From positions 2,737,400 to 2,801,399 of the forward strand of contig NZ_CP010029.1 in the NCBI RefSeq assembly GCF_001656035.1: DNA of 64,000 nt, given 5' to 3'. This document shows positions 1-10,357 of the stretch, piece after piece. The stretch comes from Yersinia entomophaga (lineage in GTDB: Bacteria; Pseudomonadota; Gammaproteobacteria; Enterobacterales; Enterobacteriaceae). Positions within the stretch are counted from its first letter, which is position 1. Each line of letters starts with the position of its first letter. A program made the position numbers and the translations under genes. The notes beneath the pieces are model-generated. The model was given only the letters and a program-made list of their open reading frames with translations, did no database searches and was not told the DNA's origin.

Positions 1-1266
1 GCCGATTTCAGGCAGGCTGTGGTTGGTTAGCTCTTTGGCCAATGCCATCGCCATTTGGCGTGGGCGAGCCACCGAACGAGAACGCCGTTTGGAGAGCAGG
101 TCTGCGACCTTGATTTTATAATACTCGGCCACTGTCTTCTGAATATTATCGATAGTGACCAGTTTTTCCTGTAACGCCAGCAAATCACGCAGCGCTTCAC
201 GCACAAAATCAATGGTAATGGCGCGTCCGGTAAAGTTCGCGTTGGCAATGACGCGGTTCAGCGCCCCTTCCAGCTCACGAACGTTAGAACGCAGGCGTTT
301 GGCAATAAAGAACGCCACTTCTCCTGGCAGACGAATATCATTTTCATCCGCTTTTTTCATCAGGATCGCAACGCGGGTTTCCAGCTCCGGCGGCTCAATG
401 GCGACCGTCAAACCCCAACCAAAGCGTGATTTCAGACGATCTTCCACGCCATTTATCTCTTTCGGGTAGCGATCCGAAGTCAAAATGATTTGTTGATTAC
501 CTTCAAGCAAGGCGTTGAAAGTATGGAAGAACTCTTCTTGTGAACGCTCTTTATTGGCAAAGAACTGGATATCATCGATCAGTAACGCATCTACTGAACG
601 ATAATAACGCTTAAATTCTTCAATTGCGTTGTTTTGCAACGCTTTTACCATGTCCTGCACAAAGCGTTCGGAATGCATGTAAACCACTTTGGCATTGGCT
701 TTACGCGCCATGATGCCATTCCCCACCGCGTGTAACAGGTGAGTTTTACCCAAGCCGGTGCCGCCGTAGAGGAATAGAGGGTTATAGGCACCACCCGGAT
801 TATCCGCAACCTGACGGGCTGCCGCGCGGGCCAGCTGGTTAGATTTACCTTCAACAAAGTTATCGAAAGTGTGCTTAGGGTTGACGTTAGAGCGATAAGA
901 AAGCTCTGGCTGCGCCGGTGAGCTGTCCCAACTCGGACGCATCGGCGCACTGCGAATCACCGGAGCGGCGGGCGCACTGACGCTGGCGGCGGTAACCGGT
1001 TGATTCTGTGTTTGCACCATGGGTTTGCTGCCAACTTCAAAGCGAAGCAAGGGTACGTTTGTACCGCAGAAGTCATTAAGCAAACCATTGATATTGTTTA
1101 AGTACTTATCACGTACCCAGTCCAAAACAAAACGATTAGGTGCGTAAAGCGCCAGAGTATTGTCACTCAGTTCCGCCTGTAGGGGGCGTATCCACATACT
1201 AAATTCTGTGGCAGGTAACTCATCCTGCAATCGGGCAAGACACTGCTGCCAAAGCGAAAGTGACAC
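1..1266 (-). CDS. dnaA: Chromosomal replication initiator DnaA (3' end outside window)
   Basis: DnaA is the AAA+ ATPase that binds DnaA boxes at oriC and melts the origin. The reading frame starts at a GTG at 1266-1264 ([16 protein letters not shown]), as in E. coli, and stays open to base 1. That gives 422 codons against about 467 residues in E. coli, so roughly the last 40 residues of the DNA-binding domain lie outside the window. Domain I is at the start. The Walker A motif [11 protein letters not shown] is near residues 170-180, with its lysine at about 175. The visible end, [20 protein letters not shown], is the start of the DnaA signature in domain IV. The gene diverges from rpmH; dnaN and recF would follow past base 1. 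A DnaA box in the upstream region suggests autoregulation. Confidence 0.97.
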   Translation of the reverse strand, partial: MSLSLWQQCLARLQDELPATEFSMWIRPLQAELSDNTLALYAPNRFVLDWVRDKYLNNINGLLNDFCGTNVPLLRFEVGSKPMVQTQNQPVTAASVSAPAAPVIRSAPMRPSWDSSPAQPELSYRSNVNPKHTFDNFVEGKSNQLARAAARQVADNPGGAYNPLFLYGGTGLGKTHLLHAVGNGIMARKANAKVVYMHSERFVQDMVKALQNNAIEEFKRYYRSVDALLIDDIQFFANKERSQEEFFHTFNALLEGNQQIILTSDRYPKEINGVEDRLKSRFGWGLTVAIEPPELETRVAILMKKADENDIRLPGEVAFFIAKRLRSNVRELEGALNRVIANANFTGRAITIDFVREALRDLLALQEKLVTIDNIQKTVAEYYKIKVADLLSKRRSRSVARPRQMAMALAKELTNHSLPEIG

Positions 1267-1507
1267 GGCGGACTCCACTCGAACAAGATCAATAAAAGAA
1301 AGAAATCAGGATATTGTGTAAATCATCGTTTTTGACACACGCCAATTGGCCTGTAGCAGGCCGAAGCGACATGCGAACCGTTTTTACGGTTGTTTTTTTA
1401 CGATTAACATCCCCCCACGATCCCAGAGTAGAGATCGCGATCGGAATGGCGGATCATAGCGCAAAAGGAGCAATAGATCCTCCCCTTCCTCACAGATTAG
1501 ATCCTTT

Positions 1508-1516
1508 TTATCCACA
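1508..1516 (+). promoter_or_regulatory. DnaA box (TTATCCACA) upstream of dnaA
   Basis: A perfect match to the 9-mer TTATCCACA lies about 240 bp upstream of the dnaA GTG start, within the presumed dnaA promoter region. In E. coli a DnaA box between the dnaA promoters mediates autoregulation. The position fits, but promoter starts were not mapped here. Confidence 0.75.
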
Positions 1517-1668
1517 GGTGTGGCTTGACAAACAAGTGTAACCCACCGCGCCGCATTTGGTTGAGCACATCAGCATTAATCAAGAAAAATTTCAGACTTT
1601 CCTGAAATAACCCACAGCCTGCCCACAATCCGATCCCCTGATGAGAACAAAGGATCTTGATGCGATCC

Positions 1669-1696
1669 TTGCGATTTATCAGGGAGTCCGTATAAT
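1669..1696 (+). promoter_or_regulatory. Probable sigma-70 promoter of the rpmH-rnpA operon
   Basis: TTGCGA (1669-1674) and a perfect TATAAT (1691-1696) are separated by 16 bp and lie about 260 bp upstream of rpmH. Strong promoters serve rpmH in E. coli. This assignment rests on motif match only; other promoters nearer the gene may exist. Confidence 0.5.
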
Positions 1697-1947
1697 CCTC
1701 AGCCCTACGTGTGATGCCTGTTTTCCAGATGGCTTTGGCCAAACGGAATCCTTCGGTAAACACGGGCAGGCTCCTTGGTAAACTCCCGGTTTGGAAAACT
1801 TCCTTACTGGCTTGCGCAATGTGAATTGACTCAGGACTGTACAATTATTACAATCCCGCTTCTTTATATGTTGCGATTGAGGCGTCGGTGGTCTTCACTC
1901 CGAGCAGCCAAACGCGTTTACTGAATCAGTAATAATTTTAAGTTTAG

Positions 1948-2100
<153 letters not shown>

Positions 2101-2117
2101 TAAAGCTAACCGACTGA

Positions 2118-2477
2118 GTGGTTAAGCTCGCTTTCCCTAGGGAGTTACGTTTGTTAACTCCCAGTCATTTCACTTTCGTCTTCCAGCAGCCACAACGGGC
2201 TGGCACGCCGCAAATCACCATCCTCGGCCGCCTGAACGAGCTGGGGCATCCCCGCATCGGTCTTACCGTCGCCAAAAAACATGTCAAACGTGCTCACGAA
2301 CGTAACCGGATAAAACGCTTAACACGCGAAAGCTTCCGGCTGCATCAGCACACGTTACCGTCTATGGATTTTGTGGTGTTGGTTAAAAAAGGTGTGGCTG
2401 ACCTTGATAACCGTGCGTTGACGGAAGCTTTGGAAAAATTATGGCGCCGCCACTGTCGCCAGGCTCCCGCATCCTGA
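2118..2477 (+). CDS. rnpA: Ribonuclease P protein component
   Basis: RnpA is the protein cofactor of RNase P; it helps the catalytic M1 RNA trim tRNA 5' leaders. The start is the GTG at 2118 ([15 protein letters not shown]), as in E. coli, and the product is 119 residues, the same length as the E. coli protein. The family's RNR signature is present in [15 protein letters not shown], with Arg62-Asn63-Arg64. The 3' end overlaps yidD by 37 bp in another frame, a conserved arrangement that suggests coupled translation. Confidence 0.97.
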   Translation: MVKLAFPRELRLLTPSHFTFVFQQPQRAGTPQITILGRLNELGHPRIGLTVAKKHVKRAHERNRIKRLTRESFRLHQHTLPSMDFVVLVKKGVADLDNRALTEALEKLWRRHCRQAPAS

Positions 2478-2698
2478 TCGGCCTGATTAGGGGCTATCAG
2501 CTCGTAATCAGTCCGCTGTTGGGGCCACGCTGTCGTTTCCATCCGACGTGCTCTCATTACGGAATTGAGGCATTGCGCCGGTTTGGCATGATAAAAGGCA
2601 GTTGGTTAACGCTGAAACGCGTATTAAAATGCCACCCTTTGAACCCAGGTGGCGATGATCCCGTGCCGCCGAAACCCGACGATAACAGAGAACACTAA
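2441..2698 (+). CDS. yidD: Membrane protein insertion efficiency factor YidD
   Basis: YidD is a small, probably membrane-associated protein that assists YidC- and Sec-dependent insertion of inner-membrane proteins. At 85 residues it matches the E. coli length. It carries the family's Cys-containing core ([16 protein letters not shown] and [16 protein letters not shown]). The gene starts inside the 3' end of rnpA and stops two bases before the yidC ATG, so it is part of a tightly packed operon. Confidence 0.95.
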   Translation: MAPPLSPGSRILIGLIRGYQLVISPLLGPRCRFHPTCSHYGIEALRRFGMIKGSWLTLKRVLKCHPLNPGGDDPVPPKPDDNREH

Positions 2699-2700
2699 CG

Positions 2701-4341
2701 ATGGATTCGCAACGCAATCTTCTCCTCATCGCGCTGCTGTTCGTGTCTTTCATGATCTGGCAAGCATGGCAAGTGGATAACAACCCACAAACCGCCGCCC
2801 AGACCACGCAACAGACTTCGAACGCAGCTAACGGTGATACCGCAAGCCAGGCCGTGCCAGCCAGTGGCCAAGGCCAATTGATCACGGTTAAAACTGATGT
2901 GCTGTCTCTGACCATTAATACACGTGGTGGTGACATTGAGCAGGCTAACCTGCTGGCTTACCCGGATTCTCTGGGTTCAGACAAAACATTTGAGCTGTTG
3001 GAAACCACGCCAGCCTTTGTTTATCAGGCGCAAAGTGGCCTGACAGGCAAGAATGGCCCGGACAACCCGGCAAACGGCGAACGTCCGCTGTTTGAAGTGG
3101 CGCAAAACAGCTTTGTGCTGGCTGACGGTCAGGATGAACTGCGTATCCCTCTGACCTTTACCGGCAAAGATGGCTCGGTCTTTACGAAAACGTTCATCGT
3201 TAAACGTAACGATTACGCAATTGGCGTGGATTACCACGTTAAAAACGCCTCTGCCGCACCGCTGGAATTGACGTTATTTGGGCAATTGAAGCAAAGCATC
3301 AACCTGCCTAAACACCGTGATACCGGTAGCAATAACTTCGCACTGCACACTTATCGCGGCGCGGCGTACTCCTCTGATCAAGATAATTATCAGAAGTATG
3401 CTTTCGATAAAATCGAAAAAGAACCGCTGAATATCACCACCAAAGGTGGCTGGGTTGCGATGTTGCAGCAGTATTTTGCAACCGCGTGGATTCCAGCGGC
3501 TAACGAAACTAACACCTTCTATTCTGCCGATCTGGGCAATGGACTGGCGGCTATCGGTTTCAAAGGTGCGCCTGTTGTCGTACAACCGGGTGAACAGAAA
3601 CAGCTGGGAGCAACCCTGTGGGTTGGCCCGGAAATTCAGGACAAAATGGCCGCTATCGCGCCGCATCTTGACCTGACTGTTGACTACGGCTGGCTATGGT
3701 TTATCTCTCAGCCACTGTTCAAACTGCTGAAGTTCATTCACGGTTTCGTCGGTAACTGGGGCTTCTCCATCATTGTCATCACCTTTATCGTGCGTGGTAT
3801 CATGTACCCGCTGACGAAGGCGCAGTACACTTCGATGGCGAAGATGCGTATGTTGCAGCCTAAACTGGCCGCGATGCGTGAGCGAATCGGCGACGATAAG
3901 CAACGTATGAGCCAGGAAATGATGGCGCTGTACAAAGCTGAGAAAGTGAATCCTCTGGGCGGCTGCTTACCGTTGATCATCCAGATGCCAATCTTCCTGG
4001 CCTTGTACTACATGCTGATGAGTTCCGTTGAGCTGCGCCATGCGCCGTTTATCCTGTGGATCCATGATTTATCGGCGCAAGACCCGTACTACATCCTGCC
4101 GATTCTGATGGGTATAACCATGTACTTCATCCAGAAGATGTCACCGACTACCGTGACTGACCCGATGCAGCAGAAGATCATGACCTTTATGCCGGTAATT
4201 TTCACAGTGTTCTTCCTGTGGTTCCCAGCAGGTCTGGTACTGTACTATATCGTCAGTAACTTGGTGACCATCCTTCAGCAGCAGTTGATTTACCGTGGCC
4301 TGGAAAAACGTGGCTTACACAGCCGCGACAAAAAGAAATAA
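2701..4341 (+). CDS. yidC: Membrane protein insertase YidC
   Basis: YidC inserts and folds inner-membrane proteins, alone or with SecYEG; substrates include Foc and Foa of the ATP synthase encoded further along this window. The 546-residue protein (548 in E. coli) has an N-terminal membrane anchor (about residues 5-24). A large periplasmic domain follows (about 55-340), then the conserved five-helix insertase core. The first core segment carries the conserved Arg in [15 protein letters not shown], and the C-terminus is basic ([11 protein letters not shown]). It is the last gene before a strong terminator. Confidence 0.98.
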   Translation: MDSQRNLLLIALLFVSFMIWQAWQVDNNPQTAAQTTQQTSNAANGDTASQAVPASGQGQLITVKTDVLSLTINTRGGDIEQANLLAYPDSLGSDKTFELLETTPAFVYQAQSGLTGKNGPDNPANGERPLFEVAQNSFVLADGQDELRIPLTFTGKDGSVFTKTFIVKRNDYAIGVDYHVKNASAAPLELTLFGQLKQSINLPKHRDTGSNNFALHTYRGAAYSSDQDNYQKYAFDKIEKEPLNITTKGGWVAMLQQYFATAWIPAANETNTFYSADLGNGLAAIGFKGAPVVVQPGEQKQLGATLWVGPEIQDKMAAIAPHLDLTVDYGWLWFISQPLFKLLKFIHGFVGNWGFSIIVITFIVRGIMYPLTKAQYTSMAKMRMLQPKLAAMRERIGDDKQRMSQEMMALYKAEKVNPLGGCLPLIIQMPIFLALYYMLMSSVELRHAPFILWIHDLSAQDPYYILPILMGITMYFIQKMSPTTVTDPMQQKIMTFMPVIFTVFFLWFPAGLVLYYIVSNLVTILQQQLIYRGLEKRGLHSRDKKK

Positions 4342-4372
4342 TGTGTATCGGTAATCATCTGTAGTAATAGCC

Positions 4373-4406
4373 TAAGGCGGTCAATTGACCGCCTTATTCT
4401 TTTTTA
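4373..4406 (+). terminator. Rho-independent terminator after yidC
   Basis: A perfect inverted repeat (TAAGGCGGTCAA / TTGACCGCCTTA, 4373-4396) is followed directly by a T-rich tract (TTCTTTTTT). It separates the rpmH-yidC operon from mnmE. Confidence 0.9.
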
Positions 4407-4445
4407 GTAGAAACCACTTTTACGCCGTCCAAGAGAGAGATAACC

Positions 4446-5810
4446 ATGAGCGCAACGGATACGATCGTCGCACAAGCTACCCCACCGGGACGCGGTGGCG
4501 TTGGCATTTTACGTGTTTCAGGCCGTGCCGTGGCGGCCGTCGCCGAGGCAGTTTTGGGTAAATTACCCAAGCCGCGTTATGCCGACTATTTGCCTTTCCG
4601 CGATGCCGACGGCACCACGCTGGATCAGGGTATAGCTCTCTACTTCCCCGGCCCGAATTCTTTCACCGGCGAGGACGTGCTTGAATTACAAGGGCATGGT
4701 GGCCCTGTAATACTGGATTTATTGCTTAAACGCGTCTTGGCCCTGCCAGGCGTGCGTATTGCTCGCCCGGGGGAATTTTCCGAACGTGCGTTTCTCAATG
4801 ACAAACTGGATTTGGCACAGGCGGAGGCTATCGCCGATCTGATCGACGCCAGTTCTGAGCAGGCCGCGCGTTCGGCGGTCAACTCGCTACAAGGCGCTTT
4901 TTCAGTCCGAATTCATCAACTGGTGGAAGCACTCACTCACTTGCGAATCTATGTGGAAGCTGCGATTGATTTTCCTGATGAGGAAATCGACTTTCTTTCT
5001 GATGGCAAAATAGAAGGCCAGTTGAACGGCGTAATGCGTGATCTGGAAAACGTACGCGCCGAGGCTCGTCAAGGCAGCCTGCTGCGAGAAGGGATGAAAG
5101 TGGTCATCGCTGGTCGCCCAAATGCAGGAAAATCCAGTCTTCTCAATGCATTAGCAGGACATGAAGCCGCCATTGTTACAGACATCGCCGGTACCACCCG
5201 CGACGTGCTGCGGGAACATATTCATATCGACGGTATGCCGCTACATATTATTGATACCGCTGGCTTACGGGAAGCAAGCGACGAAGTAGAGCGAATTGGT
5301 ATCGAACGTGCTTGGAACGAGATCGAACAGGCTGACAGAGTGCTGTTTATGGTCGATGGCACAACCACTGATGCTACTGAACCTGCGACAATCTGGCCAG
5401 AGTTTATGGCTCGTTTGCCCGCAACATTACCGATTACCGTCGTACGTAATAAAGCCGATGTGACAGGCGAGACGCTTGGTTTAACCGAAGTGAATGGTTA
5501 CTCACTTATTCGTTTATCAGCCCGAACCGGCGACGGAATTGACCTGCTGAGAGATCACTTAAAACAAAGCATGGGGTTCACCAGCAATACCGAAGGGGGC
5601 TTCCTGGCTCGGCGCCGCCATTTACAGGCGCTGGAAGCCGCTGCACAGCATCTGGTTCAAGGTCATGAGCAACTGGTTGGCGCACAGGCTGGCGAGCTTC
5701 TGGCTGAGGAGTTACGCCTTGCTCAACAATCACTTAGCGAAATAACCGGTGAATTCAGCTCTGATGATTTGCTGGGCCGAATTTTCTCAAGTTTCTGTAT
5801 CGGTAAATAA
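4446..5810 (+). CDS. mnmE: tRNA modification GTPase MnmE
   Basis: MnmE works with MnmG (encoded at 36150-38039) to make the 5-carboxymethylaminomethyl modification at wobble U34 of certain tRNAs. The product is 454 residues, as in E. coli. It has an N-terminal folate-binding domain (residues 1-118) and a helical domain interrupted by a Ras-like G domain. The G1 motif GRPNAGKS is at 223-230, followed by DIAGTTRD and DTAG. The C-terminal CIGK carries the conserved Cys451. The start ATG is preceded by a purine-rich site (AGAGAGA). It is a single-gene unit here because an accessory block follows. Confidence 0.98.
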   Translation: MSATDTIVAQATPPGRGGVGILRVSGRAVAAVAEAVLGKLPKPRYADYLPFRDADGTTLDQGIALYFPGPNSFTGEDVLELQGHGGPVILDLLLKRVLALPGVRIARPGEFSERAFLNDKLDLAQAEAIADLIDASSEQAARSAVNSLQGAFSVRIHQLVEALTHLRIYVEAAIDFPDEEIDFLSDGKIEGQLNGVMRDLENVRAEARQGSLLREGMKVVIAGRPNAGKSSLLNALAGHEAAIVTDIAGTTRDVLREHIHIDGMPLHIIDTAGLREASDEVERIGIERAWNEIEQADRVLFMVDGTTTDATEPATIWPEFMARLPATLPITVVRNKADVTGETLGLTEVNGYSLIRLSARTGDGIDLLRDHLKQSMGFTSNTEGGFLARRRHLQALEAAAQHLVQGHEQLVGAQAGELLAEELRLAQQSLSEITGEFSSDDLLGRIFSSFCIGK

Positions 5811-5856
5811 TCAAAACCGAATCGGGCTAAGCCAAATACAGTGCTTATCCCGATAA

Positions 5857-5891
5857 TTTATGATGGCATTTTATTCAGAGGCCATCATAAA
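5857..5891. repeat. Inverted repeat downstream of mnmE
   Basis: An 11-bp perfect stem (TTTATGATGGC / GCCATCATAAA) with a 13-nt loop lies 47 bp after mnmE. There is no clear T-tract, so it may be a weak or Rho-assisted end of the mnmE transcript. Confidence 0.5.
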
Positions 5892-5910
5892 GATCAAAGA
5901 ACATTGCAAT

Positions 5911-5936
5911 AAGTGGTGAGTGAGCACTCACCACTT
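5911..5936. repeat. 12-bp near-perfect palindrome between mnmE and the fimbrial operon
   Basis: AAGTGGTGAGTG and CACTCACCACTT are separated by only two bases (26 bp in total). No T-run follows on either strand. It sits between the convergent mnmE and fimbrial operon ends, and could be a transcript end or a protein-binding dyad. Confidence 0.55.
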
Positions 5937-6034
5937 ACAGAGTTCTAGCTAATAAAGGCGCTCAATCGGCAAAAGCATACTTTTACCTCATCTACTCCCT
6001 ATCGCGCTGCTGCTATTGCGCCCTTAAATTAAGG

Positions 6035-6994
6035 TTATTTATAATTGACGGTGAAAGTAGCCGTAGTCATCAGACTGCCAGCAGCAATTCTATTCTCGGT
6101 TTGATAGAATCTGGCCTTATAGGGCAGTTGGGTTAAAGTAGAGAGACTCCCAAGCGGTTGTTCTGTATCAAAAACCAAAGGAGCATCCCGCTCAACTATT
6201 TGAATGCCCACCCCCGCTGAAGTAGATGTCGAATCCGCTTTGATGACGCCGTTGCTACTTCCACCCTGCCAGATAATAGTCGCTTGAACCCCTCCACTAC
6301 ACTGCACTTCAATATCAAAACTTCGCTCACCGCTAGTGCTGCCGACACCTTTAAAGGTATTTTTCAATACAGCGCCCATTGGAACATCAATTTGGGGCGT
6401 CCTGACTTCACAGGTTTTTGCCGTTACTTTAAAACTGGGAATTTCGTAGCTAAATAAAATCTCATCGGTATTGAATCCCTTCTCATCCTGACGAGCTAAT
6501 ATTATTTTTATTGGATTAACCACACCAGAGTCGGCATTCTTATCAACTGATATATAAAATTTACCGGTGAAGTTTTTTCTGACACCGATCCCTCTCATAC
6601 TACCAACATTCATTTCCTGAGGGCTTAAATTATTTGGTTGGAGGCTCCACTTTATTTTCACTCCTAACAGATTGGTATCAAAATAATTATTTATGCCAAT
6701 ACTAGACACACCCAGCATAGACTTAACATAAATTCCCTGATGGGTTTTCCCCGGACAATTTACGTTAATTCCACTTACAGTTTTAACTATTATTTTCGGT
6801 GAATGAGCCATATCTCGACGAATAGAAATATCATCAAAATTAACTACCCCTACAGCTCTGTTAGCGTTACATACAGGGGATTTTGCAGCTTTCGCTCCAT
6901 TTAAATAACTACAAAAAATAATAGATATAACTAACATCAATCCTGTTTTATTATATTTTCGGCTAAGAAAAATATAATTAATAGAAGCAAACAT
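6035..6994 (-). CDS. Fimbrial tip adhesin, FimH-like two-domain protein
   Basis: Predicted minor subunit at the fimbrial tip. I chose the ATG at 6994 (319 residues) because AAAAGGA lies just upstream of it. An upstream GTG at 7018 would overlap the usher and lacks a good site. Residues 1 to about 36 form a long, basic signal peptide ending ...LNGAKAA. The N-terminal domain has one Cys pair (SPVCNAN, VNCPGK). The C-terminal pilin domain has a second pair (TAKTCEV, VQCSGG) and ends in the pilin-type strand TATFTVNYK, which fits donor-strand exchange. It is the last gene of the operon, 11 bp after the usher stop. Ligand specificity cannot be read from the sequence. Confidence 0.85.
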   Translation of the reverse strand: MFASINYIFLSRKYNKTGLMLVISIIFCSYLNGAKAAKSPVCNANRAVGVVNFDDISIRRDMAHSPKIIVKTVSGINVNCPGKTHQGIYVKSMLGVSSIGINNYFDTNLLGVKIKWSLQPNNLSPQEMNVGSMRGIGVRKNFTGKFYISVDKNADSGVVNPIKIILARQDEKGFNTDEILFSYEIPSFKVTAKTCEVRTPQIDVPMGAVLKNTFKGVGSTSGERSFDIEVQCSGGVQATIIWQGGSSNGVIKADSTSTSAGVGIQIVERDAPLVFDTEQPLGSLSTLTQLPYKARFYQTENRIAAGSLMTTATFTVNYK

Positions 6995-7005
6995 AAAAAA
7001 TCCTT

Positions 7006-9513
7006 TTAATAACGACACTGGGCCACAAGCCGTAAAACACCTGATTTATCTGACATCTTTGATAAATCTAACTTTGCATAACAGTGCTGAGCAGGCTCTT
7101 TTCCCCATTGCACCTTTATTTCCGCATTTTCTGGAACGGCGTTTAAGTACAACTCACCTTCATCACCAACAATTCCACTGCTATCACCGTTTACCAACGT
7201 GGCACTGGAACCAAAAGGTACAGGCTTATTATCACTAAGTAATGTCACCAGTATTCGGTGCCCCTGCCGGACGCGAAAATCAGCGGCAACCACCGCGCCA
7301 CGGGTTGGTACAACTTGCTGCACTGACTCATCCAAATCGAGGCCGTCAGCCAGTCCTTCTGTATCTAAAGCCACGCGGTTATAGGCATAAGGTTCAATAG
7401 ACGGAATAACTGCATAACCTCTCGAATCAGTTTTAATGCCTCTCTGATTTAATATTTTTGCTTCCGCAGCGCCTTCTGCTCTAACCAATGCCACCGTCTC
7501 CCCTAAAGATTGAGAGAAAGTAATACCATCACGGTGAGCAACAATACCGCCCGATAATCCGTAATTTAGCATTCTGCTATTATCGCTATGGCTATATGCC
7601 ATATTCATGCGTCCAGCATTATGAACATATTCCAACGACGCGCCGGCGCTGGTTGTCGCATAATTATTACTTTGATCCATGCGGATACCGTATAACAGCG
7701 CACGATCTTCCAAAGCACTTCCATTAAACGCTACCTGTTGTGTTCCCTGTCCACGATCGTTTCTATTAATACCGTAGGTTAGGGTTCCATTTGATATCCA
7801 TTTATCCAAAGGAATAGAAACGTTAAAAGAAACCTGTTTATCCCTGGCGGCGGTATTTTCACGACTATCGCTATAAGAAAGGTTTAATCCATATCCAATA
7901 CCCGCGCGATTAATAGTATATCCGGCGGATAATGATTGGTTTTTTCCCTGCTTTCCCCAGTAGTCCTGCTGGTTGGCTGACAAATAAACACTGCCCAAAT
8001 CACCCATTCCCTGATTTAGAGTTAACTGTATTTGGCTACGTTTATTTAGCCCAGCGTTAACTGATTTTTTCGCTGTATATTCGTTTGCTTCCGCAAATGA
8101 GTAGTAGCCCGATGTAGAATAGCGATAGCCAGCTAACGTCAGCGAAGTTCCCGTGGTTTCAATACTTTTTGCATATTGAATACGATAAGACTGCCCTTGT
8201 TTACGCTGATTATCTTTCAGTCTGGCATCGGCCAGAGTCGTATCCAGAGAGATAGCACCGAAATTACCTAAGCCGAGTCCAAATCCGGTATTTAACGCGC
8301 GATAATTATCAGCAGCCTGTATACCAGAAAGTAAACTAACTCGATTAGAAAGCCCATAAATAAAGGAGCCTTCACCAAAATAAGGCTGATAAATATTGGC
8401 CCCAGAACTTCTGTAACGGCCAAAAGTTACCTGGTATTTTAATTGCCCTTCTCTTTGCATCATCGGCACTGAAGAGAATGGCTGGACAAATTTACGCTGT
8501 TGCCCGTTCTTTTCGGTGATCGTAACCTCTAAATCTCCGGAACCAGAAGTTGAATAGAGATCGGATATAACAAACGGCCCAGGCGGCACATAACCTTCAT
8601 AAATAACATAATTATTTTGGCGAACCGTTACCCGAGCGTTGGTTTGAGCGATACCACGAATAATGGGTGCGAAACCTCGCTGGCTTCCTGGCAGCATTAA
8701 ACTATCGGATGAAATGGATGCACCCGTGAACTGTATACTGTTAAATACATCCCCGTCAGTGAAAGCTTCACCGAGAATCATTTGGCTCTTTAACCGATGA
8801 ATATCTCGCTGAACGTAACTGTTAATAGATGAGAAACGGCTACCCCCCTTATTTTCTTCAGAGTCATGACTATAGGTAGATTGGTTTCTGATACGCCAGG
8901 AACCAATATTAATTCCACTTCGTACATTTAAAAAATAGCTTTGGTTTTTACTTGTTCCATTATGATTATCCGAGCCGGTTAAATCATAGTTCACTAAAAA
9001 TGAAGACAGCCCCTGTTGCCATAAATGCGATGAAACGGCATCTCTGACCTGAACATCTAGCGCAGCCTGCGGGATGCTGATATCCAAACGTTGAGAATAA
9101 AAATCAAAAACAACAGACGCCTGAGGAATATATTCTTTAAGGTCATCAATAATATGTTTTGAAGGAAGATCACTCAGCGTCGGAGTTGACGATATTTTTA
9201 CGCCAAAGCGGCGGAGGTCATCCACGGTTAACTGTGGTAATAATGCTTTATCCGCCGTCTGAATAAATCTGACCCGCCTGGTTTCTTTCTCATTTCCGTT
9301 AAGAAATATAACCACCTGATACTCACCGGGTAATTGACCACCAGAGTTTGAAAAAGCGCTTAAATCAATAACAGCTTGCTCTGCATCACTTAACTCCAAC
9401 GCAGATAATCGAAAATGGTCTTGCGCCAGAACCGAAGATGATAAGCATAAAAAAAAGGCTGAAATGAGCGTACAAAATAATAACTTTAGCGCACCTGGAT
9501 TTATATTTAACAT
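7006..9513 (-). CDS. Outer-membrane fimbrial usher, FimD/PapC family
   Basis: The usher is the outer-membrane pore that receives chaperone-subunit complexes and secretes the growing fimbria. The 835-residue protein has a signal peptide (about residues 1-30, ending SSSVLA) and an N-terminal chaperone-binding domain. A 24-strand barrel region contains the family hallmark GFAPIIRGIAQTNARVTVRQ and the following YEGYVPPGPFVISDL, which lead into the plug and barrel. C-terminal domains close with the usual Cys pair (QHCYAKL ... AQCRY). Length is normal for the family, with no frameshift visible. It follows the chaperone gene by 38 bp. Confidence 0.95.
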   Translation of the reverse strand: MLNINPGALKLLFCTLISAFFLCLSSSVLAQDHFRLSALELSDAEQAVIDLSAFSNSGGQLPGEYQVVIFLNGNEKETRRVRFIQTADKALLPQLTVDDLRRFGVKISSTPTLSDLPSKHIIDDLKEYIPQASVVFDFYSQRLDISIPQAALDVQVRDAVSSHLWQQGLSSFLVNYDLTGSDNHNGTSKNQSYFLNVRSGINIGSWRIRNQSTYSHDSEENKGGSRFSSINSYVQRDIHRLKSQMILGEAFTDGDVFNSIQFTGASISSDSLMLPGSQRGFAPIIRGIAQTNARVTVRQNNYVIYEGYVPPGPFVISDLYSTSGSGDLEVTITEKNGQQRKFVQPFSSVPMMQREGQLKYQVTFGRYRSSGANIYQPYFGEGSFIYGLSNRVSLLSGIQAADNYRALNTGFGLGLGNFGAISLDTTLADARLKDNQRKQGQSYRIQYAKSIETTGTSLTLAGYRYSTSGYYSFAEANEYTAKKSVNAGLNKRSQIQLTLNQGMGDLGSVYLSANQQDYWGKQGKNQSLSAGYTINRAGIGYGLNLSYSDSRENTAARDKQVSFNVSIPLDKWISNGTLTYGINRNDRGQGTQQVAFNGSALEDRALLYGIRMDQSNNYATTSAGASLEYVHNAGRMNMAYSHSDNSRMLNYGLSGGIVAHRDGITFSQSLGETVALVRAEGAAEAKILNQRGIKTDSRGYAVIPSIEPYAYNRVALDTEGLADGLDLDESVQQVVPTRGAVVAADFRVRQGHRILVTLLSDNKPVPFGSSATLVNGDSSGIVGDEGELYLNAVPENAEIKVQWGKEPAQHCYAKLDLSKMSDKSGVLRLVAQCRY

Positions 9514-9551
9514 AATACTTTTCAGCCTCCTGCTGATCGTTCATCTTCCTT

Positions 9552-10262
9552 TTACCGCAGTTTTTGAGTGATCTCCGGGCTGACACCACCGTAGCTATTA
9601 ATGCTGCTCCACTTTACGGCACAACCCGCTAAGCCCGATGGAAGTAAGAAGTGGGAAACACCCTGCGGAGCTATCATGTCCGCGCCTGCCAAAGCTTTAC
9701 CATTAACCCTAATTTGTCCTAGAGTGACGTAATAATTGCTGGGGTTTTTCACCTCAAGCTGGTTACCAATACGACGAAACATCAATGATTTATAAGCCTC
9801 TTCCGCATCTCCAATGATGCCTTTAGGCCGGTAAAACAGTTTGATCCTCGTTTTAACCGCTATTAATAAAGTACTTTGTTCATTTTCTTGCACCGAAGGA
9901 ATAGATTTCACATTCAGGTAAAACACCGATTCCCTATCTTCCGGTAAGTGACCACCGGTGCGCACAATTCTGAGCGTACTTTCTTTACCTGCATCCAAAC
10001 GAAATAATGGAGGCGTCACGACAAAGGGAGGTTTCTCACCTTTTGTATTGCTATTGATAAAGGATTGAATTAAATAAGGCTTTGTTTCATCGGAATTAAT
10101 TACCGAGATTGACGCCTCTTTTTTATTTCCATCATAGATAACTCGTGTTCCTCCAACGGTGACACCTGCCCAAGCCGGATATATGAATAACATTGATAAT
10201 ATCAACGTTATTTTCCTAATAAAAAGACACAAATTAAATAAATCATTTATTTTAGATTTCAT
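9552..10262 (-). CDS. Periplasmic fimbrial chaperone, PapD/FimC family
   Basis: This chaperone holds pilin subunits in the periplasm by donor-strand complementation and delivers them to the usher. The protein is 236 residues with a long N-terminal signal region (to about residue 32, ...IYPAWAG). Domain 1 has the conserved GGTRVIYDG (Arg that anchors the subunit C-terminus) and the G1-strand region KTRIKLFYRP (Lys partner). Domain 2 ends ...SINSYGGVSPEITQKLR. It lies between the major pilin and the usher, the standard order. Confidence 0.94.
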   Translation of the reverse strand: MKSKINDLFNLCLFIRKITLILSMLFIYPAWAGVTVGGTRVIYDGNKKEASISVINSDETKPYLIQSFINSNTKGEKPPFVVTPPLFRLDAGKESTLRIVRTGGHLPEDRESVFYLNVKSIPSVQENEQSTLLIAVKTRIKLFYRPKGIIGDAEEAYKSLMFRRIGNQLEVKNPSNYYVTLGQIRVNGKALAGADMIAPQGVSHFLLPSGLAGCAVKWSSINSYGGVSPEITQKLR

Positions 10263-10286
10263 AACAACTGTCCATGGTGTTAATTA

Positions 10287-10327
10287 TCCCTGGCAAATAG
10301 CCATCACAATTCGCCTGCTGCCAGGGA
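10287..10327 (-). repeat. Stem-loop between major pilin and chaperone genes
   Basis: A 9-bp perfect stem (TCCCTGGCA / TGCCAGGGA) encloses 23 nt in the 95-bp gap after the major pilin stop. Such intercistronic hairpins in fimbrial operons commonly stabilise or partly terminate the pilin mRNA, so that pilin is made in excess. That role is inferred here. Confidence 0.6.
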
Positions 10328-10357
10328 ATAAATTTTTATGAAAATTAATTTATATTT

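Noticed and set aside
1314..1844. Short open frames in the dnaA-rpmH gap
   Set aside because: They overlap DnaA-box and promoter elements and show no conserved protein character.
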